Below, one piece after another: positions 1 through 8,435 of a DNA stretch of 64,000 nt. Position numbers and translations under genes: made by a program. The stretch covers positions 1-64,000 of the forward strand of contig CAMQJB010000005.1 of assembly GCA_947002045.1 (NCBI GenBank). Direction: 5' to 3'. The stretch is from an uncultured Collinsella sp. Its GTDB lineage: Bacteria > Actinomycetota > Coriobacteriia > Coriobacteriales > Coriobacteriaceae. Position 1 is the stretch's first letter. Every line of letters begins with the position of its first letter. Below the pieces are notes generated by a model, which worked only from the letters and a program-made list of their open reading frames with translations, searched no databases and was not told the origin of the DNA.

Positions 1-284
1 GCATCGATGGAGAAATTCTTGTAGAGCGTGACGCCGCCGACGTCGTCGGCCGCGTCCTCGGCTGCCTTGAGCTGGTCTTTGGTGGCCTCGAAGGAGGTGG
101 TCACGCGGCCGTCCTCAATCGTGTACGCATCGCGCATGTCGTCGATAAGGCAACCGATGGAGTGGGCCGCGAGCAAAAAACCCGAGGTAAGGGCGATGCT
201 TCCGCACATGAGTAAAAATATGCCCAGGTACTTGCCGATATTGCGGCGCAGCTCGCGCGGGAGACGTTTTGCGAGAGGTGTCAT
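1..284 (-). CDS. FtsX-like ABC transporter permease, N-terminal fragment
   Basis: The reading frame starts with ATG at 284 and runs off the left edge, so only about 94 residues are visible. They begin MTPLAKRLPRELRRNIGKYL, a basic cytoplasmic start, followed by one hydrophobic helix (about residues 17-42). The rest looks extracytoplasmic (DDMRDAYTIEDGRVTTSFEA). This is the usual layout of the first membrane segment and periplasmic-type domain of MacB/FtsX permeases. The start lies 8 bp after the stop of the LolD-like ATPase, so the two are almost certainly one exporter operon. The substrate (lipid, peptide or drug) cannot be told. Confidence 0.8.
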   Translation of the reverse strand, partial: MTPLAKRLPRELRRNIGKYLGIFLLMCGSIALTSGFLLAAHSIGCLIDDMRDAYTIEDGRVTTSFEATKDQLKAAEDAADDVGGVTLYKNFSID

Positions 285-292
285 GGCGCCGC

Positions 293-1006
<714 letters not shown>

Positions 1007-1035
1007 GGTATCCCCTATTGTTAGCCCCGTACTAC

Positions 1036-1064
1036 TTTATAAGCGTAATAGTAAACCTTGGCAA
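1036..1064 (-). promoter_or_regulatory. Sigma-70-type promoter for the LolD/FtsX operon
   Basis: On the minus strand TTGCCA (1059-1064) and TATAAA (1036-1041) are separated by exactly 17 bp. Each box matches the consensus at five of six positions. It sits about 30 bp upstream of the ATPase start codon. Confidence 0.65.
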
Positions 1065-1099
1065 ACTATTTTGGGGCGAGGCTTGGGATTTATTTCAGA

Positions 1100-1130
1100 C
1101 TAGTCATTGGGGACGCTCTTAAACGACTAG
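1100..1130. repeat. Small hairpin of the GGGGAC family
   Basis: CTAGTC (1100-1105) and GACTAG (1125-1130) enclose CATTGGGGACGCTCTTAAAC. The centre resembles the larger palindrome at 61748-61816, which also carries CATTGGGGACAGACTTAAAT. It lies just after the stop of the ABC-2 permease gene and may act in transcript ending. It is probably a decayed copy of the dispersed family. Confidence 0.45.
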
Positions 1131-1134
1131 GCGG

Positions 1135-2340
1135 CTAGGCGCGGGATTTGGCGCGTGCGAGGGCCAGGCCTACGGCGGCGATGGCCGCGGCAAAGAGCAC
1201 CGTGACACCCAGATCGCAGGCGATATCGCCCAGCACGGTGGGCGTCAGGTCCGCGGCGAGCGCCTTGCCGATCGCGTCGTTCACCCAAAACGTCGGCACA
1301 AAATGCGCCACGGTCTGCACGGCCGAGCCCATGAGCGACAGCGGCATCCAGGCGCCGCCCAAAAACGTCATGAGCATGCCGAGCAGGTTGCCCACGCCGT
1401 TGAGCAGCTCCTCGCGCGCACCCAGGCTCGAAAGGGCAAAGCCAACGGCCAGAGGCGTGCACGCAAGGGCAAACGTCGCCGCCAGCGCCAGGCACACACG
1501 GCCCACGCCGACCTCGGCGACCGCGCCGGCAAAGCCCACGACGCCCATCATGCTCGACACAAACCAGATGCAGACGGTGAGTACGGCGGCGGCCGCAAAC
1601 ACGGCAAGCGAACGCTGGCGCTCGGAGATTGGGCCGGCATCCATACGACGCACGCGCTCGGGCTCGTTCATGCCCGAGAACACCAGCCCCACCGACACGA
1701 TGACCGACGAGATAATCGCGTACGCACCAAAGTTGAAGTACGACTCGAGCGTGGCGGCGGCCGTCGAGTCGACCTTGACCCGCTCGATCTCGACCTCGGC
1801 ACGCTCGGCAGCGGCATGTTCGGCAGCCTTGGCAACGTCACCGTTGGAGGCAGTGGGCTCAAGCGCCGCCGCAGCGCCCGCGAGTGAGATCCAGCGCGAG
1901 GCCTCGGCAGACGAAAGCGCCGCCGCCATGGTGCCAGCGCCGTAGGTCACATCGAGCTTGGGCAGGGACTCCCCCGCGTGGGCGGCTACAACGAGGTCGT
2001 CCTCAAACCCCTCCGGGATAAAGAACACGCAGTCGGCGCTGCCCTTGGCGCTGTTGCTCTTGGAGAGCGCGTCCGCGAGGTCGTAGGTGCCGTCGCCGAC
2101 GCCCGTGACCAGCTCAAAGCGCGAACCCAGATGCTTGGTAAGCGCACGCGAAAGATCGCTGTCGTCGCGATCGACCACGATCACGTTGGCATCGTAGGGC
2201 TTGTACTCGGTGAGCTGCGACGAGTTCCAGCTCACCGATGCCGCGATAAACACACCCATGAGCGAGATGAACACCGTATAGATAAGCAGATAGAGCGGGT
2301 GTGCGAGCGCCATGCGAAGCGCAGTCTTAAAGGTGCTCAT
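1135..2340 (-). CDS. ABC-2 type exporter permease (second permease)
   Basis: A membrane permease of about 401 residues in the DrrB/YhgE/Pip-like ABC-2 family. An N-terminal helix (LYLLIYTVFISLMGVFI) is followed by a large extracytoplasmic domain of about 180 residues and then at least five hydrophobic helices in the C-terminal half. I chose the ATG at 2340 over an upstream TTG at 2355, because GGAAGGAG lies about 5 bp before the ATG. The gene overlaps the end of the preceding permease by 14 bp, indicating translational coupling. The two permeases probably form a heterodimer with the ATPase at 3524-4462. Substrate unknown. Confidence 0.85.
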   Translation of the reverse strand: MSTFKTALRMALAHPLYLLIYTVFISLMGVFIAASVSWNSSQLTEYKPYDANVIVVDRDDSDLSRALTKHLGSRFELVTGVGDGTYDLADALSKSNSAKGSADCVFFIPEGFEDDLVVAAHAGESLPKLDVTYGAGTMAAALSSAEASRWISLAGAAAALEPTASNGDVAKAAEHAAAERAEVEIERVKVDSTAAATLESYFNFGAYAIISSVIVSVGLVFSGMNEPERVRRMDAGPISERQRSLAVFAAAAVLTVCIWFVSSMMGVVGFAGAVAEVGVGRVCLALAATFALACTPLAVGFALSSLGAREELLNGVGNLLGMLMTFLGGAWMPLSLMGSAVQTVAHFVPTFWVNDAIGKALAADLTPTVLGDIACDLGVTVLFAAAIAAVGLALARAKSRA

Positions 2341-3514
2341 AGCGGCTCCTTCCAAAGATCAGCGTGGCGGCGGCGACAAACACCAGGGCCATCAGGACGA
2401 GTGCGCCCGCGCGAACGGCAAAGGGGCCCAGGTCCTCAAAGAAATACAGGCGGTTGAACATGTCGCAGATGAGCTTGACGGGGTTGAGCCAGCACTCGGC
2501 CGGGCAGGCGCGGGCGACGTCGTCGGCAAGCGCCATCGCCGGCTCGCCGTAGAGGCCGGCGAACAGGGCGCACGTGGTGGCAAAGCCCGTGAGGATGCCC
2601 GACTTGGACGCCTTGCCGCCCTTAACGGGAAGCGTGCCCACAAAGAGTCCCAAGCCCGTGGCGGCAAGCGCGGAAGCGGCGCCGCCCACCAAACACAGTC
2701 CCTCGCGCCCGCCAAAGTCGATGCCCACGACTAGGCGCACGTAGCCGATCGCAATCGCCATCGAGGCAAAGGAGACCAGCCACGAGCCCACAAAGATACC
2801 GGCCAGTGACGCCGTTTTGGAAAGACCACCCACGCAGCGACGTGCGCCAAGGCCGGACAGATTGGGCTGCAGATCGACGACGCTCAAGGCGGCAAACTCG
2901 GCAGACATCATCGCCACCAGACCAAAGAGCGCATAGTAGTAGATGACCGTGCCATCGGACGTGGTACGCGTCAGGCTCACGCGACGGGTGCCGCCCTCGA
3001 GCGACAGGGCGCGCGCAACCGCCTCCGGGTCGGCGAGCGCCGCTGGGTTGTCCTGGGCAATTTGGGACATGAGCTCGGCATTTTGTGTATACGAGCTTGC
3101 CACCGTCTCCAGGATGCTGCGATCGGTGAGCACCGACGACGCACGCGAGCCGTCATAACTCGATAGCAGCGTGAGTTTGGGCGTGCCCGCGTCGTCGACC
3201 GTATAGATGCCCGCGACCTCGCCGGCCTTAAGCGCACGGCTCGCGTCGGCTGCGTCGTCGCACTCGTGGATCTCGAGCAGTTGGTCGTCGCCTTCCTTGG
3301 CAAGCGAAGCCGCCACGTTCTTAAAGGTCGAGGCGTCCCAGGCCTCGTCCGCCACGATGGCAACCGGCACCGGATCGACCGTGCCGTCGGAGCTGAGGTT
3401 CGCAAACATAAACATGAACATCGTGGAAAGCGCGATGGGAAAGAGAGCGCCCCAAACCCACGTGCTCGGCCGGCGCAGCAGCGTCTTGACCGTGGTGATG
3501 ATGGTGTTGAACAT
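2327..3514 (-). CDS. ABC-2 type exporter permease (first permease)
   Basis: A 395-residue protein with the same architecture as its downstream neighbour: an N-terminal helix (GALFPIALSTMFMFMFA), an extracytoplasmic region of roughly 170 residues, and five to six C-terminal helices. It starts 9 bp after the ATPase stop and overlaps the next permease by 14 bp. Tandem paired permeases of this sort usually export lipophilic compounds or antimicrobial peptides. No residue here identifies the substrate. Confidence 0.85.
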   Translation of the reverse strand: MFNTIITTVKTLLRRPSTWVWGALFPIALSTMFMFMFANLSSDGTVDPVPVAIVADEAWDASTFKNVAASLAKEGDDQLLEIHECDDAADASRALKAGEVAGIYTVDDAGTPKLTLLSSYDGSRASSVLTDRSILETVASSYTQNAELMSQIAQDNPAALADPEAVARALSLEGGTRRVSLTRTTSDGTVIYYYALFGLVAMMSAEFAALSVVDLQPNLSGLGARRCVGGLSKTASLAGIFVGSWLVSFASMAIAIGYVRLVVGIDFGGREGLCLVGGAASALAATGLGLFVGTLPVKGGKASKSGILTGFATTCALFAGLYGEPAMALADDVARACPAECWLNPVKLICDMFNRLYFFEDLGPFAVRAGALVLMALVFVAAATLIFGRSRYEHL

Positions 3515-3523
3515 GGCTGCCCC

Positions 3524-4462
3524 CTAGTCGCGCAGCTCGCGGCCGGTGATCTCGAGGAACACGTCGTTGAGGGTCGGCGGCTCGCTCCACACGCGGCCGA
3601 GCGCCACGTCGGCGGCGCGCAGCGTGTCGAGGATGTCGACCAGGTTATGCGGGCTCGCTTCGCAGGTGCAGACGAGCTCGCCGCCGGACAGCTCGACTGA
3701 AAGCACGTGCTCGAGGGCGCGCAGCCGCTCGACCGTGGCCGACTCGACGGCGCCGACCTCGACCGTCACGCGCTCGCCCATCTGAATCATGCGCTTGAGC
3801 TCGTCGTTAGTGCCCTGCGCCAGCACGCGCCCGCCGTCCATGATCATGATGCGGCTGCAAATCTGCTCGACTTCCTCCATGTAATGGCTGGTATACACCA
3901 CCGTGGCGCCCTCGTCGCGCAGGCGGCAGATGCCCTCCAGGATGGCGTTGCGGCTCTGCGGGTCGACCGCCACCGTGGGCTCGTCAAAAAAGATGAGCTC
4001 GGGCTTGTGCGCGATGCCGCAGGCGATGTTGAGGCGACGCGCCAGGCCGCCCGAGAGCTTGCCGGGGCGGAACTTGGTAAAGTCACCCAGCCCGACAAAG
4101 TCAATCGCCTCGTCCACCAGCGCACGGCGACGCTTGCGATCGTTAACGTAGAGACTGCAGAAATAGTCGATGTTCTCGCGCACCGTGAGCTCGTCAAACA
4201 CCGCCACCTGCTGCGGCACCACGCCGATGCGGCGCTTGAGGTCATAGCGGGCGGGCGTCATGGGTTCGCCGAACAGCTCGATGGTGCCTTTGTCGTAGGC
4301 AAGCAGCTGCAAAATGCAGTTGATGGACGTGGTCTTGCCCGAGCCGTTGGGGCCCAGCAGGCCAAAGATCTCGCCGGGGGCGATGCTCAGGCTAAAGTGG
4401 TCGAGCGCGATAAGGTCGTCGTAGCGCTTGACGAGGTTTTCGACGTGGACGATGTCTGTCAT
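3524..4462 (-). CDS. ABC transporter ATPase, DrrA/CcmA-type
   Basis: A 312-residue ATPase with Walker A GPNGSGKTT, signature LSGGLARRL, Walker B LIFFDEPT and the switch histidine in YTSHYMEEV. A C-terminal extension of about 90 residues (GERVTVEVGAVESATVERL onward) is typical of DrrA-type exporters. It is the first gene of a three-gene operon with two ABC-2 permeases. A two-component system begins on the opposite strand about 200 bp away. Such pairing often means the kinase senses the transported compound, but that is inference here. Confidence 0.9.
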   Translation of the reverse strand: MTDIVHVENLVKRYDDLIALDHFSLSIAPGEIFGLLGPNGSGKTTSINCILQLLAYDKGTIELFGEPMTPARYDLKRRIGVVPQQVAVFDELTVRENIDYFCSLYVNDRKRRRALVDEAIDFVGLGDFTKFRPGKLSGGLARRLNIACGIAHKPELIFFDEPTVAVDPQSRNAILEGICRLRDEGATVVYTSHYMEEVEQICSRIMIMDGGRVLAQGTNDELKRMIQMGERVTVEVGAVESATVERLRALEHVLSVELSGGELVCTCEASPHNLVDILDTLRAADVALGRVWSEPPTLNDVFLEITGRELRD

Positions 4463-4647
4463 GAGGCGGCCCTCCTGTTGATTGCGGCCCGGTACGATTG
4501 CATCATCGCAGGAGCCGCCGGCGCGCGCCAGTGAGCTTTGTCACGAGTGCGGGGCTTGGCCGTGCGGCCCGCCGACGCCCCCGTTTTGCCGCGCGGGAGG
4601 AATGTCACGGTTGCGCAGGCGGCCCCTCCACCACGCGCGGCTTCGCG

Positions 4648-4653
4648 TACAAT
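4648..4653 (+). promoter_or_regulatory. Candidate -10 box giving a leaderless kinase transcript
   Basis: TACAAT lies only 6 bp before the ATG of the histidine kinase, so transcription would start at or next to the start codon. No Shine-Dalgarno-like sequence is visible before that ATG, and no good -35 box lies at 16-18 bp spacing. Confidence 0.4.
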
Positions 4654-4659
4654 ACCCGT

Positions 4660-5802
4660 ATGAACAGGCTTTTCGACAAATCGATCGTGCTGGCGTGCTG
4701 TATTGCGGCCGCTATGGGTCTTGCTGTGGACGCTCGCCTGGTCGCGGCGTTTTGCCTTGGCGTTATTGCCACCTCGCTGGCCGAGCTCGCGCAGAAGGAA
4801 CGCACGCGCCGCACAAGCGAGGCCGCGAGCTGCGCTTACATCATCGCGGCCGTCTTCGTGCCGCCGTTTGTGCCGTTTGCACCTCTCGCCCTCTATGACA
4901 TCGCACGACGCGTGCAGCGTGAGCGTGCCTGGATCGCACTGAGCATTGGCTCCGTCTTTACCTTTGCGCTCGTCGCGGACCTTCGCGCCGACGAGCTCAC
5001 CGCCCGAACGCTCCTGCTGACCGCCATCCTTTCGGTTGCCGCCACCTTGCTATCGCTACGTACCGCCCAGTTGGAGCGCGAGCAGCGGCGCATGCACCGC
5101 ACCCGCGACGAGCTGCAGGAACGAGCCCTCACGCTCGAAGCGCGCAACCGCGACCTCGCCGATCGTCAGGACTACGAAGTCGAGCTCGCGACGCTCGCCG
5201 AACGCGCCCGCATCGCGCGCGAGATCCACGATAACGTGGGCCACCAGCTCACGCGCGCCTCACTGCAAGCCGAAGCCTTGCGCGTAGTCCATGCCGACGA
5301 GCCCGGCGTCGCCGCCGATTTCGCCGACGTCAAACGCACGGTTGACGAGGCGCTCCAGCTTGTGCGCGCCAGCGTCCACGCGCTCAACGACAACGCCGTC
5401 GACCTTTCCGTGCAGCTCGAACGTATTGTTGAAGGCGCGCGCTCGGACGGCGGCCCGCAGATTGAGCTTGAAGTTTTGGCCGAACATGCGCCCGCAAACG
5501 TCGCCAACTGCTTTGCGGCGGTCCTGCGCGAGGCGCTCTCCAACACCATGCGCCACGCTTGCGCCCAGACCGTCACCGTACGGTGCATGGAGCATCCGTC
5601 GTTTTATCAGCTCATCGTTACCGACGATGGCACGGGCGGGGTCCAAGCAAGCATACGCGGCGCCGCGGAGGGCATGGGGCTTGCCTCCATGCGCGAGCGC
5701 ATCGAGGCGCTTGGCGGGACCTTCACCGCCGGCCCGCGTGCCGGCGCCGGCGGCTGGCGCGTGTTTGCCACCGTTCCCAAACAGCAAGGAGATGAGGACT
5801 GA
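4660..5802 (+). CDS. Sensor histidine kinase, NarL-partner (HisKA_3) type
   Basis: A 380-residue sensor kinase. The first 135 residues hold about four or five hydrophobic helices with little outside the membrane. A coiled segment follows (about 137-185). The dimerisation/phosphoacceptor box REIHDNVGHQLT places the phosphorylated histidine at H190. The ATPase domain has an N-box (EALSNTMRHA, N295), DDGTG (322-326) and GMGLASMRERI. The in-frame start at 4498 was rejected because its extra 54 residues are Arg-rich and unlike a protein leader. The stop overlaps the regulator start (TGATG). The intramembrane-type sensor and the divergent exporter operon suggest it senses an envelope-active compound. 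Confidence 0.88.
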   Translation: MNRLFDKSIVLACCIAAAMGLAVDARLVAAFCLGVIATSLAELAQKERTRRTSEAASCAYIIAAVFVPPFVPFAPLALYDIARRVQRERAWIALSIGSVFTFALVADLRADELTARTLLLTAILSVAATLLSLRTAQLEREQRRMHRTRDELQERALTLEARNRDLADRQDYEVELATLAERARIAREIHDNVGHQLTRASLQAEALRVVHADEPGVAADFADVKRTVDEALQLVRASVHALNDNAVDLSVQLERIVEGARSDGGPQIELEVLAEHAPANVANCFAAVLREALSNTMRHACAQTVTVRCMEHPSFYQLIVTDDGTGGVQASIRGAAEGMGLASMRERIEALGGTFTAGPRAGAGGWRVFATVPKQQGDED

Positions 5803-6431
5803 TGAGGCTCATCGTTGTCGACGACGACCGCTTGGTGGTCGATTCGCTCAAGATTATCCTGGGCGCCCAGCCGCAGATCGAGGTAGTGGGCACCGGCGCC
5901 AACGGCAACGATGCGGTTTCGCTCTATGCCGAACACGCGCCCGATATCGCACTGCTCGACATCCAGATGCCGGGGCGCGACGGACTTTCGGCCGCACGCG
6001 AGATCCTTGAGCGCGACCCTGCGGCGCGCGTGGTGTTTCTGACGACGTTCTCGGATGACGAATACATTGTGTCGGCGCTCAAGCTCGGCGCCCGCGGTTA
6101 CCTGATCAAGACCGATGTCGCCGCCATTCCGCCAGCGCTGGCGCAGGTCATGGACGGCAAACGCGTGCTCGAGGGTAAGGCGATCGAGGACATCGATTTT
6201 GACGGGACAGGCGCCGATGCCAGCACGCCCCGCCGGCCCGCCGCCTTTGCCAGCCTGACCGACCGCGAGTTCGAAGTCGCCGAGCTCATCGCCCGTGGCC
6301 TCGACAACAAGGAGATTGCCGCCACCGCCTATATGGGCGAAGGCACCGTGCGCAACCACATCAGCTCAATCCTTGCCAAAATGGGCCTGCGCAACCGCAC
6401 GCAGATCGCCATCGCCTACCTGCGAGGGTAG
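5802..6431 (+). CDS. NarL/FixJ-family response regulator
   Basis: A 209-residue partner of the kinase just upstream, sharing one base with its stop codon. The receiver domain (about 1-120) has the acidic pocket VVDDDR, the phosphoacceptor D53 in LLDIQMPG and the conserved lysine in GYLIKTD. The LuxR-type HTH fills about 145-207 (LTDREFEVAELIARGLDNKE, then the recognition helix GEGTVRNHISSILAKMG). It likely controls the divergent exporter operon at 1135-4462. A possible operator in the 4463-4659 interval could not be picked out by eye. Confidence 0.9.
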   Translation: MRLIVVDDDRLVVDSLKIILGAQPQIEVVGTGANGNDAVSLYAEHAPDIALLDIQMPGRDGLSAAREILERDPAARVVFLTTFSDDEYIVSALKLGARGYLIKTDVAAIPPALAQVMDGKRVLEGKAIEDIDFDGTGADASTPRRPAAFASLTDREFEVAELIARGLDNKEIAATAYMGEGTVRNHISSILAKMGLRNRTQIAIAYLRG

Positions 6432-6492
6432 TTGCCCAAAGACCGAGCCCCCCCGGCATAGCAAAATCGCTGCTACCGATTTAACGCCATTT

Positions 6493-6646
6493 CAAAACTA
6501 TGCCGGATTACTACGATGAATCGCCAACCTTCAACCACAGCAAATTGCGCGCTTGCAAAACCGCAGGTAGAGCGCTTGCAATATTTAGAAAAATGCAGTC
6601 ATGGTCGGGAATGTCGAATTCATCGTAGTAAACCGACATAGTTTTG
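6493..6646 (+). repeat. 154-bp hairpin element, copy 1
   Basis: The element begins CAAAACTATGCCGGATTAC and ends with the near-complement (28-bp arms, two mismatches: 6493-6520 against 6619-6646). The inner arm TACGATGAA pairs with TTCATCGTA. AAACCGCAGGTAGA sits 65 bp from the left end (6558-6571). Its length equals that of copy 2, which lies in opposite orientation. Confidence 0.75.
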
Positions 6647-6752
6647 TTCGGGCGGCCCTGCACGAGCGCCTCCGCAAGCCTCGCGGGACCAAAATGATCC
6701 GTTTTCCTCCGTCCCCGAGAGATCAGGGGCTGGTACTGATATGGTGTCATTT

Positions 6753-6906
6753 CAAAACTATGCCGGATTACGGGGCAAAAGCCGGGGTTCTCATCCATAC
6801 CTCCATTTTTTGAAGAACGGCAGGTTATCTACCTGCGGTTTTATTTTTGCAATTTTCTGTATGGTCGGAGGTTCGCTATCCAGCCCCGTAATCCGGCATA
6901 GTTTTG
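6753..6906 (-). repeat. 154-bp hairpin element, copy 2 (inverted relative to copy 1)
   Basis: The arms at 6753-6776 and 6883-6906 are perfect 24-bp complements, beginning CAAAACTATGCCGGATTAC. Read on the minus strand, AAACCGCAGGTAGA is again 65 bp from the end (6828-6841). The inner stem is CGGGGC/GCCCCG where copy 1 has TACGATGAA/TTCATCGTA, so the sequence differs but pairing is kept. A nested dyad GCAGGT-5-ACCTGC lies at 6820-6836. Confidence 0.75.
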
Positions 6907-6937
6907 TTCGTGGCGGCCCAACCGCGCGTTTAAGCGC

Positions 6938-6971
6938 GGGGCCGGCGGGGCATTTTTGCCCCACCGGCCCC
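6938..6971 (-). terminator. GC-rich hairpin after the hydrogenase operon
   Basis: GGGGCCGG-C-GGGGCA (6938-6952) pairs with TGCCCC-A-CCGGCCCC (6957-6971). It lies 22 bp beyond the last hydrogenase stop codon and between convergent genes. No clear T-run follows, so it may be a weak terminator or an mRNA-end stabiliser. Confidence 0.5.
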
Positions 6972-6992
6972 TATTCCAGCTCTATTCCAGCG

Positions 6993-7334
6993 CTACTCCG
7001 ACTTAGTTTCTACCGTGGGAGTCTTGTTCGCTGCGACTGGGGTGCGGGCGGTGTCCATAGTCAGGCAGTGTTTGGGACAGCTTTCGATACACTCGCCGCA
7101 TACCACGCAGGCATACGGATCGATCGACCAGGTACCGCCCTTGCGATCGACCGCAAGCGCGCCCGCCGGGCAGCGACGCGCGCACATGCCGCAGCAAATG
7201 CACACGTCCATGTCGTTAACGATGTGCCCGCGCAGGCGCTCGGGCGCCACGAGATTCTCCTGCGGATAGCACACCGTGACCGGCTGCTTGACCATAGAGC
7301 CCAAGGCCGTCTTGGCAAATGTCAGTAAACTCAT
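6993..7334 (-). CDS. Ech-type hydrogenase ferredoxin subunit (2 x 4Fe-4S)
   Basis: A 113-residue polyferredoxin homologous to EchF, HycF/HyfH and NuoI. Two complete CxxCxxCxxxC motifs are visible: C45, C48, C51, C55 and C76, C79, C82, C86. In group 4 hydrogenases this subunit carries electrons from soluble ferredoxin to the small subunit. It is the last gene of the operon, 7 bp after the large-subunit stop. The last 20 residues (TARTPVAANKTPTVETKSE) are low-complexity. No membrane segment is evident. Confidence 0.9.
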   Translation of the reverse strand: MSLLTFAKTALGSMVKQPVTVCYPQENLVAPERLRGHIVNDMDVCICCGMCARRCPAGALAVDRKGGTWSIDPYACVVCGECIESCPKHCLTMDTARTPVAANKTPTVETKSE

Positions 7335-7341
7335 GCCGCGC

Positions 7342-8430
7342 CTACCTTTCCGTGCAGCTAATGCAGGGGTCGATGGTCAGGATAATCATAGGAACGTTGG
7401 CAAGGAGCACGCCCTGCAGCGCATGTGTCAGACCCGCCAGGTTTTGCGACGTCGGCGTTCGCACGCGAAAACGGTCCAGATTCTTGGTGCCGTTACCGCG
7501 CACATAGTAGTACGCCTCGCCGCGCGGCTGCTCAATCACAACCTCGCCGCGCGCGCCGTCGGCCGGCGTGAGCTTGGTGCGCCCGCCGATACCGTCGTGC
7601 GGGATCTTGCCCACAAGCTCCTTGATGATGTCCATGGCCTGCGTGACCTCGGCACAACGCACCTGGCAGCGGGCATAGCAGTCGCCGTCGGTGGCAACGA
7701 TGGGCTCAAATGCAGCCAAGTCCGCATAGGCACCGTCGCCAAACATGCGTACGTCGTAGTCCACGCCCGAGGCGCGCCCAAACGGGCCGACCATCGAAAG
7801 CTCCAGCGCATCCTTCTTGCTGATCACGCCCACGCCATGCAAGCGCTCGCCGCAGCTATTGTCGTCCAAAAACGTATGCACCAGGGCCTCGTAGTCGGGA
7901 CGCATGGCATCGAGCGTCTGGACAATACCCGCCAGCTCGGAGTCCTCAATGTCGTGTTTAAGACCGCCGATCTCGTTGATCGACAGAATCACGCGGCCGC
8001 CGCACGTACTCTCAAAGATCTTGAGAATCTGCTCGCGCAGGGTCCACGACCGATAGAACAGCGCCTCGAAGCCAAAGGCATCGGCGAGCAGGCCCAGCCA
8101 CAGCAGATGCGAGTGGATGCGCGAAAGCTCATGCAAAATGGTGCGGATATACTGCACGCGACCGGGCACTTCGATACCAAGCATACGTTCGCAGGCGCTG
8201 GCATAGCCGTAGCTGTGGCCCACGGCGCAGATGCCGCAGATGCGCTCGGCGATGTAGCCAAACTGGTGCATGTCGCGCTTTTCGGTGAGTTTCTCGAGCC
8301 CGCGGTGCACAAAGCCGATCTGCGGAATTGCCTCGATGACGCGGTCGTCCTCGATCACCAGGTCCAGATGAAGCGGCTCGGGCAGCACCGGGTGTTGCGG
8401 GCCAAACGGAATAACGGAGCGATGTGCCAT
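7342..8430 (-). CDS. [NiFe] hydrogenase large subunit, EchE/group 4
   Basis: A 362-residue catalytic subunit carrying the Ni-Fe site. Both ligand pairs are present: RICGICAVGH (C65, C68) near the N-terminus and DPCISCTER (C356, C359) at the extreme C-terminus. Both are required for an active hydrogenase and are lost in NuoD, so this is a hydrogenase and not a complex I subunit. The protein ends immediately after the second motif. There is no C-terminal extension of the kind many NiFe enzymes have clipped by an endopeptidase. It reduces protons with ferredoxin electrons, or runs in reverse. No hyp maturation genes lie in the window. Confidence 0.93.
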   Translation of the reverse strand: MAHRSVIPFGPQHPVLPEPLHLDLVIEDDRVIEAIPQIGFVHRGLEKLTEKRDMHQFGYIAERICGICAVGHSYGYASACERMLGIEVPGRVQYIRTILHELSRIHSHLLWLGLLADAFGFEALFYRSWTLREQILKIFESTCGGRVILSINEIGGLKHDIEDSELAGIVQTLDAMRPDYEALVHTFLDDNSCGERLHGVGVISKKDALELSMVGPFGRASGVDYDVRMFGDGAYADLAAFEPIVATDGDCYARCQVRCAEVTQAMDIIKELVGKIPHDGIGGRTKLTPADGARGEVVIEQPRGEAYYYVRGNGTKNLDRFRVRTPTSQNLAGLTHALQGVLLANVPMIILTIDPCISCTER

Positions 8431-8435
8431 GGACC

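Larger units (their letters stand above)
6432..6992. other. 561-bp intergenic region with paired hairpin elements
   Basis: No credible gene is present. The short open frames across it are by-products of inverted repeats. It holds two related 154-bp elements (6493-6646 and 6753-6906), each carrying the exact 14-mer AAACCGCAGGTAGA, and then a strong GC-rich hairpin (6938-6971) between the convergent response regulator and hydrogenase operon. Confidence 0.8.

Noticed and set aside
6493..6906. Insertion sequence or MITE pair with a coding remnant
   Set aside because: Terminal repeats are present, but inner stems co-vary and the short open frames inside have no similarity to a transposase that I can see.
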